From contig NZ_JANLNM010000004.1 in the NCBI RefSeq assembly GCF_024701975.1, forward strand, positions 1 to 64,000: a stretch of DNA of 64,000 nt. Reading direction: 5' to 3'. Numbering within the stretch: position 1 is the first letter of the stretch; each line of letters opens with the position of its first letter. A program made the position numbers and the translations under genes. Below are positions 8,242 to 14,585 of the stretch, piece by piece. The stretch is from Variovorax sp. ZS18.2.2. GTDB lineage: Bacteria; Pseudomonadota; Gammaproteobacteria; Burkholderiales; Burkholderiaceae_C. The notes beneath the pieces were generated by a model. That model had not been told where the DNA came from. It did no database searches and was given only the letters and a program-made list of their open reading frames with translations.

Positions 8242-9575
8242 GAGGTGGTGACCGGTTGGGTGACCCGCTGCCAGAAGCGGGATTGCAGATGGCGGTCGCG
8301 AAGCGCCTCGACGCGGGGCCACGCGGGATAGGCCTTCTGGAAATGGGCGGCGCCCATGTGCGCGTCCTTGGCCGGGTAGAGGCGCCCGCCGGCTTCGTCG
8401 ACCAGCGCGTCGAGCCGGGCGAATAGGGTGGCGTTGGCGGCCTCGCGCTGGGCGAAGTCGAGTGCGAGCGACACGCCTTCCAGCGGGAAGGAGAGCAGGC
8501 CCGGCGAGCGGATCTCGCCGCAGCGCTTGAGCACCGCCAGGAAGGAGCCGCTGCCGCTGCGCGCGATCTCCGAGAGCATCGCGCGGATCGCGTCGCGGGC
8601 GTTCGCGTGGGGGATCACGCACTGGTACTGCTGGAAGCCGCCGCGTCCGTACATGCGGTTCCAGTGCAGCAGCCCGTCCAGCGGATAGAAGAAGGGGTCG
8701 TAGCCGACGACCGACGTCACGCGCGTGGTCTGCTGGCGGTGGTAGTAGAGGGCGTTGAAGGCCTTGAGCGTCAGCCCATTGACCAGCGAGAAGGGCGGGT
8801 CCACCGGCATGCTCTTAGGCCGCGGCGCCGCGATCTGCAGCCGGCCGTCGGTCGCGTGGTTGCCGACGATGTAGTGGCCCCGTCCCGCCTGCCGCCCCGT
8901 GGCCAGGCAGTCGACCCACGCGACCGCGTATTCGTGGCGCGCATCGAGCTCGTCGGACAGCGCGAAGAATTCGTCGAGGCCGCCGAACCTGATGGCGCAC
9001 TGGTCCACATAGGCCGATGCGACGCGGCGCAACTGCAGCTCGACCGACAGCACGATGCCCGTGAGCCCGAGCCCGCCGATGGTCGCCTCGAACAGAGTGG
9101 CGTTCGCCTCGGGCGAGCACTCGACGATGCCTTCGTCGGTCCGCAGCAGCGACAGGCGCCTGACGTGGCGGCCGAAGGTGCCCGTGACGTGGTGGTTCTT
9201 GCCGTGCACGTCGTTGGCGACCGCGCCGCCGAGCGTGACGAACTTGGTGCCGGGCGTGACGGGCAGGAACCAGCCGCGCGGCAGGGCCATGTCGATCAGC
9301 GCGCCGAGCGTCAGGCCCGGCTGGGCCACGATCGTGCCGGTGTCCCAGTCCGCCGAGATCACCCGGTCGAAGGCGGCCGTGGCGACCACGTGGTCCGACT
9401 CGGCCATGCACGAATCGCCGTAGCTGCGGCCCATGCCGAAAGCCAGGGTGCCGCCGGGGGCGGCCGCGAGCGCGGCGGCGACGGCCCCGCCGACCTCCGA
9501 AGGCCACTGGACAGGATGGACCGTTTGCGGGTGCTGCGGGTACCTTCCCCAGGACAGGCGAGTGCGCGGGTTCAA
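8238..9575 (-). CDS. FAD-linked oxidase, DprE1-like (polyprenyl-phosphoribose 2'-oxidase)
   Basis: About 445 residues of the vanillyl-alcohol-oxidase flavoprotein family, best resembling mycobacterial DprE1, which oxidises C2' of decaprenyl-phosphoryl-ribose. Family hallmarks are GMGRSYGDSC, GTKFVTLGGAVANDVHGKNHH with the GTFG that follows, and near the C terminus RLYPAKDAHM, which matches the DprE1 segment with the active-site lysine. The residue aligning with the Cys targeted by benzothiazinones is Ala (codon 8463-8465). The likely start is TTG at 9575, whose TTGA overlaps the UbiA-like stop; there is no strong ribosome site, so coupling is assumed. Starts further upstream would run far into that gene. 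Confidence 0.83.
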   Translation of the reverse strand: MNPRTRLSWGRYPQHPQTVHPVQWPSEVGGAVAAALAAAPGGTLAFGMGRSYGDSCMAESDHVVATAAFDRVISADWDTGTIVAQPGLTLGALIDMALPRGWFLPVTPGTKFVTLGGAVANDVHGKNHHVTGTFGRHVRRLSLLRTDEGIVECSPEANATLFEATIGGLGLTGIVLSVELQLRRVASAYVDQCAIRFGGLDEFFALSDELDARHEYAVAWVDCLATGRQAGRGHYIVGNHATDGRLQIAAPRPKSMPVDPPFSLVNGLTLKAFNALYYHRQQTTRVTSVVGYDPFFYPLDGLLHWNRMYGRGGFQQYQCVIPHANARDAIRAMLSEIARSGSGSFLAVLKRCGEIRSPGLLSFPLEGVSLALDFAQREAANATLFARLDALVDEAGGRLYPAKDAHMGAAHFQKAYPAWPRVEALRDRHLQSRFWQRVTQPVTTS

Positions 9576-11053
9576 AGCGAAGCGAGGACGAAAGTGCCTG
9601 CGAACGCAAGGCCGATCAACTGGCTCACGCGGTCGCGCAGCGCGAAGACGATGGGGTCGTCGTTCATCTGGCCGCGGTGCGCGATCAGCCAGACCCGGCT
9701 CAGCCAGAACAGGAGCAGCGGGCAGGCCACCCACAGCAGCTTGGGATGCCCATAGAGGGTCAATGCGGCGGCGTCGTTGATGTAGAGCGCCAGCACCAGC
9801 ACCGAGAGGTAACCCGAGGAACTGCCGAGCGACGCGAGCAGTTCGAAGTCCTGCAACTGGTAGCCGCGGCCGGGCACGGCGTCGCCCTTGCGCTGTTCCT
9901 TGGCGTCATAGAGCTCCGTGTAGCGCTTGACGAACGCAAGGCTCAGGAACATGAACATGCAGAACGCGAGGATCCAGAACGTCAGGGGCGCGAAGATGGC
10001 TGCCGCGCCGGCGACCACGCGCACCGTGTAGAGCATGGCCAGCGTGATCACGTCGAGCATCACCAGCCGCTTGATCCAGAGCGAGTAGCCCAGCGTGAGC
10101 ACGTAGTACGCGCAAAGCACGAGCGCGAACCGCCACGGCAACGCCGCGAGCGCCACGCCGAACGCCACCACCAGCAGCGCCACCATCCAGACCATGGCAT
10201 GCGTCATCGGGAAGGTCCCGGCCGCGAGGGGCCGGTTGCGCTTGGTGCGATGCTGCCGGTCGTCCTTCAGGTCGAGCAGGTCGTTCAGGATGTACACGCT
10301 CGAAGCGCACATGCCGAAGCAGACGAAGGCCAGCACGCCGTTGAGCATCAGGTCGAGGTTGGTGATCTGGTGCGTTGCCAGCAAGGGCACGAACACCAGC
10401 AGGTTCTTGGCCCACTGGTGCAGCCGGAGGGCTTTGCGCAGCACGCGCAGGTAGCTCGCGCGATCGTCGAACACCTGCCCCATGCGTCCGATGCGACGCG
10501 CGCGCGCGAGCACGCCGAACTCCGGATTCACCACGTGCACGACGTTCGCGGAACTCCACACGTTCAGGTCGGCCGACGAGTTGCCGACGTACTCGAAGCC
10601 CTGCTCGCCGTAGCGCGCGACCAGCGCCTTGCGCTTGTTGGCGGACGCGAGGTTCTGGTTCTCGGTGCCGAGGACTTCGTCGAAGAGGCCGAGATGGGCT
10701 GCGACGTCCCTGGCAAGGCGTGTTTCGGACGCCGTGGCCAGCACGAGGCGGGCGCCGGTTTTCTTCTGCGCCTCGAGCCATGCGACGAGCGGCTGGTTGT
10801 AGGGCAGCGTCTGGACGACGGGCGAGACCGCGTCGGCGATCCTCCGCTTGAAATAGGCCTTGCCCTTCAGGACCCAGAACAGGGCCTTCACGAAGAGCAG
10901 GGGGTGGTATCTCAGCAGCAGGAAAACGCTCTCGACCAGCAGGTCGGAGCGGATCAGCGTTCCGTCCAGGTCGACCGCGATGATTCTCTGCCCCGCCATC
11001 GTCTGGGAAGGGGGCGTGCCGATGTCGTCTTCCACGTGGGGCAAGGCGCTCAT
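9572..11053 (-). CDS. HAD phosphatase-UbiA prenyltransferase fusion (phosphoribosyl-polyprenyl-phosphate synthase-like)
   Basis: A 493-residue two-domain protein. Residues 20-200 are a HAD hydrolase domain: VDLDGTL (Asp28, Asp30), LATASET as motif II, and GNSSADLNVW as motif IV. Residues about 215-493 are a UbiA-type polytopic prenyltransferase with NDLLDLKDDRQHR near residue 256 and DVITLAMLYTVRVVAG near residue 335. The closest functional parallel is Rv3806c, which joins phosphoribose to decaprenyl phosphate; mycobacteria use a separate phosphatase for the 5-phosphate, so the HAD domain may supply that step. The ATG at 11053 has a good ribosome site (GAAGG). The DprE1-like gene overlaps its 3' end. 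Confidence 0.82.
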   Translation of the reverse strand: MSALPHVEDDIGTPPSQTMAGQRIIAVDLDGTLIRSDLLVESVFLLLRYHPLLFVKALFWVLKGKAYFKRRIADAVSPVVQTLPYNQPLVAWLEAQKKTGARLVLATASETRLARDVAAHLGLFDEVLGTENQNLASANKRKALVARYGEQGFEYVGNSSADLNVWSSANVVHVVNPEFGVLARARRIGRMGQVFDDRASYLRVLRKALRLHQWAKNLLVFVPLLATHQITNLDLMLNGVLAFVCFGMCASSVYILNDLLDLKDDRQHRTKRNRPLAAGTFPMTHAMVWMVALLVVAFGVALAALPWRFALVLCAYYVLTLGYSLWIKRLVMLDVITLAMLYTVRVVAGAAAIFAPLTFWILAFCMFMFLSLAFVKRYTELYDAKEQRKGDAVPGRGYQLQDFELLASLGSSSGYLSVLVLALYINDAAALTLYGHPKLLWVACPLLLFWLSRVWLIAHRGQMNDDPIVFALRDRVSQLIGLAFAGTFVLASL

Positions 11054-11070
11054 TGGATGACCTTCGTGCT

Positions 11071-11086
11071 TCGCACTGCGGTGCGA
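11071..11086. other. Short stem-loop in the gap before the UbiA-like gene
   Basis: A perfect six-base inverted repeat with a four-base loop (TCGCAC, TGCG, GTGCGA). It lies in the 259-base gap between the FkbM gene and the UbiA-fusion start, so it would be in the leader of the leftward dpr-like transcript. No matching promoter hexamers were convincing in the gap. Function unknown. Confidence 0.3.
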
Positions 11087-11304
11087 GCTTGCTTGGGATG
11101 GCCCGGCGCGGCGCTCATGGCAACAGGTCGGCCTTGGCGTCCGGGAGACGTCGCGACGGGTTGATCGGCCGTGGCTGTAGGACTGGAGGTGCAGCAACGG
11201 TACACATGTTCGCGAGGTGGATGCAGAAGCGGGGATTCTATTTGCATTGAACAGAGGGAAAGACGCCGCCCAGAGGCGTGAAACCGGGGCTCGCGCGGCC
11301 CAGC

Positions 11305-11322
11305 GCCCCGCGTCAACGGGGC
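11305..11322 (-). terminator. Stem-loop enclosing the FkbM stop codon
   Basis: GCCCCG and CGGGGC form a perfect six-base stem with a six-base loop, and the leftward FkbM gene's TGA stop lies in the loop. A further GGCCC/GGGCC pair flanks it. There is no T-run on the transcript side, so it may be a weak terminator, a stability hairpin or chance. Confidence 0.35.
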
Positions 11323-12602
11323 CTGAAACGGGCCAGGACAGCGCGAAGCCGATGGCTCGCATACCGCAGCGGCGCGGTGAATCTCCACGAGCGACTCTCG
11401 CGGAGGGTCGTCAATGCGGCAAGGGTTGTTTCGCGCTGCGCCTTCAGTTCGTCGAGGCGTTCGCTTGTTCGCTCGAGCTCGCCGGCAGTGCTTGCCAGTT
11501 GACGGTTGACGCGTTCGCGCGCCGTGGACGCCTCCGCCAACTGCGCCTGCAGCGCATCGGCCTGGCGCTGCACCGCCTCTGCCGTGGCCTGCAGTGCCGT
11601 CGCCTGTGCCAGCTGCGCGGCCCGGGCTGCCCGCATTTCGGATTGGAGATCGGACACCTCGCTCTCGAGCTTCTGGCGAGCCTCCATCGCCGCCTTCGCC
11701 ATCGGCGAGGGGTAGGCCAGGCCCGGCCCCTCTCTCCTGTTCGCGAGGCTCAGCACCTCCTGGGGGTACTGCGGCTTGTGCAGAAGCAGGGCGGCGATGT
11801 CGTCCGCGTTGTCGATGGGAAACACGCGCGGCGTGCCGGGAGGGAGTGCCCGACCCAGCGGCAGCAGCAGGAGATTGAGCTCCTTGCCGTCGTCGAAGAT
11901 GTTCCGCGTCTCGCCGTTGAAGTTGCCCGGGTTGAACGCGTCGGTCAGATGACCGAGGCACTCGTAGCCGCTGGCCTTGCACCAGTCGAGGATCTTGAGG
12001 CCCGCGCTGATCGAATTGGCCTCGGCGAACACTGCGGGTTGGAAGGCTGCAATGGTTTCGCGCGCGCCGTCGAGCACCTGTCTTTCCATGCCCTCGACGT
12101 CGATCTTCAACAGCCCGACGGCCGACAGTGCGAGGCTGTCGACCGTCACGAGCGGCACTTCGTAGGCCGGGCCGGAGGCCGGCCCCGCGTCGTCGTCTTC
12201 GAGCGCAAGCCCCGCAAAGTTCGTCAGTGCACCCGGCGCGAGCCGGTGCAGTGCGATGGTGGCCGGCGCATCGGAGACGCCCCGCTGGTGCAGGCGGACG
12301 TTCGTGCGCCGGTTGTCCTGGACATTGCGCGACAGCAGGCCGAAGGCTTCGGCGCGCGGCTCGAACGCGATCACCGCGCCTTGCTCGCCCACCAGCGTGG
12401 AGAAGGCGAGCGTGTGCGTTCCGATGAAGGCGCCGATGTCCAGCACGGTGGCGCCCGGCGCGATGAAACGGGCGAGAAAGTCGATCTCGCGTTGCGCCCA
12501 CTCGCCGTACAGCGCCAGCGACTCCGACACGATCGAATCCCGCCCGAGCAGGTGCATGCGGCCGTAGCGCGCGGTGACGGGGTGGGGTTCGCTGGTGTGC
12601 AT
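11313..12602 (-). CDS. FkbM-family methyltransferase with C-terminal coiled coil
   Basis: A 429-residue SAM-dependent methyltransferase, probably O-methylating a sugar of the surface polysaccharide. The SAM loop VLDIGAFIGTH is at residues 53-63 and the FkbM motif LKIDVEGMERQVL near residue 160. From about residue 300 to 400 the protein is a heptad-rich, Gln/Glu/Ala-rich coiled coil. It ends with SRSWRFTAPLR (403-413) and a basic tail; the same short module occurs near the N terminus of two glycosyltransferases in this locus, so it may be a shared docking or membrane-association element. The ATG at 12602 gives the usual FkbM N terminus; the open frame upstream shadows the next gene. Confidence 0.85.
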   Translation of the reverse strand: MHTSEPHPVTARYGRMHLLGRDSIVSESLALYGEWAQREIDFLARFIAPGATVLDIGAFIGTHTLAFSTLVGEQGAVIAFEPRAEAFGLLSRNVQDNRRTNVRLHQRGVSDAPATIALHRLAPGALTNFAGLALEDDDAGPASGPAYEVPLVTVDSLALSAVGLLKIDVEGMERQVLDGARETIAAFQPAVFAEANSISAGLKILDWCKASGYECLGHLTDAFNPGNFNGETRNIFDDGKELNLLLLPLGRALPPGTPRVFPIDNADDIAALLLHKPQYPQEVLSLANRREGPGLAYPSPMAKAAMEARQKLESEVSDLQSEMRAARAAQLAQATALQATAEAVQRQADALQAQLAEASTARERVNRQLASTAGELERTSERLDELKAQRETTLAALTTLRESRSWRFTAPLRYASHRLRAVLARFRPR

Positions 12603-12624
12603 GGAGGCCGGTGGTGCCGCGGGT

Positions 12625-13980
12625 TCAGTTCGACTCGGCGGGTTGTGCCTTGTAGAGCGGGCCGCCCACCCTGCGCAGCTTGGCGATTCCCTGCGCGACG
12701 GTGTCCTGGGTGTCCGGCGTGTCGACGAAGAAGTAGCTGCTGATCTTGCGCTTGGCCAGGGCCTCCGGCGCCTCCTGGGATCCGATGGCCAGCGTCGCGT
12801 TGGTGTAGGGAACATTGTTGTCGCGAACATCGTGGAAGCGGTAGATCGCGCCCCACCTGAAAGCGTGCCCATAGGCAACGAGCAGCACCGCCGCGAGCGC
12901 CCACCGTGCCAGGGACTTCTTTCCCGATTCCGTCACGATGATCCAGGAGAGCGGAACCAGGGCCACGACGAGGTAGCCGTAGTGCATTTCCAGCCCCGGC
13001 GACCATTCGCTGCTGCGCGAGCGTCCAAGCACGATCGAAACGAAAAGCATGGCGTACGCAAGAAGGGTGGCGTAGATCGCGACCTTCGCCATGTCGGCGT
13101 CGCCGCGGCGCAGGGCCGGGACCAGGTAGACCAGTGCGCGCACCAGCGCTGCGACGAAGAGCAGCGCACACAGGATGGGGCGCCAGTAGCCCTGCAGCCA
13201 GCCGTCCAGGATGAAGCTGGATTCGACGAGGTGGCGCCCCCACGACAGCATGCGCGTCGCGAGATCGGTCTGCTGCGCCGCGAGCGTCGTTCCCGAGGGC
13301 TGCCAGGTGAGGAAGATCGCCGCGTTCATCGCGAGCACGAGCGCGGGGCCCGCAACCATGGCGAATTGGGTTTTCCAGGCCCGTTGACGAAGCCCGAACA
13401 CCAAGAGGGCCGCCGCGATCACCGTGGCGACGATGGCTCCGTTCATGCCGCAGAGGGCGCAAGCCCACAGGGCCACCATCGCTGCGATCAGAAAGGGCGT
13501 CGAGCGGGCGGTTTGCGACTTGATGAACAAATAGAGAAACAGGAAGCTGAGCGCAATGCACAAGCTGAACTGGGCCGAGAACGACCACAGGTAAAGGCCG
13601 AAGCCGAAGTTCAGAACCGTCAGCGGAATGACCAGATCGCCCCAGTGCGCCGAACCCCTGTGCAATCGCGCCGCGCCGGCCAGCGCCAGGGCGCCCGCGG
13701 TTGCCATGGCCGCATTGAACAACAGCAGGACCCGAAAATCGAACTTGCTCAGTTTCAGCAGGCCGTATTGAACGAGCTTGATGAGGGGGATGCGATGGTC
13801 GACGTGCTGCGCGATCACCCATTGAAAGAATTCTTTCCAACTTGCGCCGTAAATACCCGGGTAAGTCCAGTCATCCGACCACGGATGCGCGCGGGAAACC
13901 GGGAATATGAAAAGAACGAAAACAATGAATATGCCGACTGTGGCGATCTTTACAATTTTTGGCGTAAACCTGGGGTTCAT
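12625..13980 (-). CDS. Polytopic membrane protein, possible GT-C glycosyltransferase
   Basis: A 451-residue protein with roughly ten hydrophobic helices. Just after the first helix is HPWSDDWTYPG (Asp36, Asp37); an acidic pair in the first extracytoplasmic loop is the usual GT-C catalytic signature, and the rest fits that fold. I do not recognise a named family. It is the promoter-proximal gene of the leftward block and faces the 605-base divergent gap. A role as periplasmic transferase using a polyprenyl-phosphate sugar, perhaps the product of the dpr-like genes, is a reasonable guess but unproven. Confidence 0.65.
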   Translation of the reverse strand: MNPRFTPKIVKIATVGIFIVFVLFIFPVSRAHPWSDDWTYPGIYGASWKEFFQWVIAQHVDHRIPLIKLVQYGLLKLSKFDFRVLLLFNAAMATAGALALAGAARLHRGSAHWGDLVIPLTVLNFGFGLYLWSFSAQFSLCIALSFLFLYLFIKSQTARSTPFLIAAMVALWACALCGMNGAIVATVIAAALLVFGLRQRAWKTQFAMVAGPALVLAMNAAIFLTWQPSGTTLAAQQTDLATRMLSWGRHLVESSFILDGWLQGYWRPILCALLFVAALVRALVYLVPALRRGDADMAKVAIYATLLAYAMLFVSIVLGRSRSSEWSPGLEMHYGYLVVALVPLSWIIVTESGKKSLARWALAAVLLVAYGHAFRWGAIYRFHDVRDNNVPYTNATLAIGSQEAPEALAKRKISSYFFVDTPDTQDTVAQGIAKLRRVGGPLYKAQPAESN

Positions 13981-14585
13981 CGAATAGTTCGCTGCTTTAA
14001 AGCGATTCCTGGGAGAAGCGTCGGATGGCCTGCGTTATACCTGAAGCTGAATCGCGGGCTCGCGCGCGAAGTGCCCTGCGGCATCGCCAGCGTGCCCATG
14101 GCATTTTCGTCGTTGACGGGACGTGCGTTGCCGGACGAAGGTCGGCGGCCGGCCTTCGGCGACGCCGCCCGAGCGGCAAAAATCGGGCTGCTATGATCGT
14201 CAACGACCGTTGCCTCGCCCCGTTGTACGCGGGTTGTCGACCATCGTTGCGGTCGCGTGACAGGGGAGCGTGTGCGGCGCATTGCGGTGAGATCCTGTAT
14301 GGATGAATCAGGCCGTGCCATTTGGAGTGAATTGATTTGCTGAATTCAGTTTCGATTCGCATAGGCGAATTTACAAGTTCCGTCAATCTGGCAGCTCTTT
14401 TGATTCCAAGATCCAACCCCGGAATTCGCTGCAATCAAGCGATTTGAATGAGTCCGGGAAATTTCATTCAGCCGAAAATAAATGCCGCACCCGAAGCGCG
14501 GCATTCAATAAGTACAGTCGCCTATCTGAATTCCACTGCGCATAATTTGCCGAGCTGCAAAAAACGGCCCGCAGGCTGAAGAAAC
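13981..14585. other. AT-richer divergent intergenic gap (605 bases)
   Basis: No convincing gene was found here; short open frames on both strands are Arg-rich and lack ribosome sites. The gap separates the two divergent halves of the polysaccharide locus and must hold both promoters. The part from about 14320 to 14585 is visibly AT-richer than its surroundings. A TATGAT hexamer at 14192-14197 could be a -10 element, but no good -35 sits at the right distance. An inverted repeat at 14481-14505 is described separately. Confidence 0.6.
14481..14505. other. Eight-base perfect inverted repeat upstream of the GT2-WbsX gene
   Basis: AATGCCGC and GCGGCATT are separated by nine bases, about 80 bases before the ATG at 14586. 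It could be an operator or a leader hairpin of the rightward transcript. No T-run follows, so a terminator is less likely. Confidence 0.4.

Noticed and set aside
13997..14434. A leftward 145-codon frame and overlapping rightward frames in the divergent gap
   Set aside because: No ribosome site, Arg-rich low-complexity products, no recognisable family, and the frames overlap each other on both strands.
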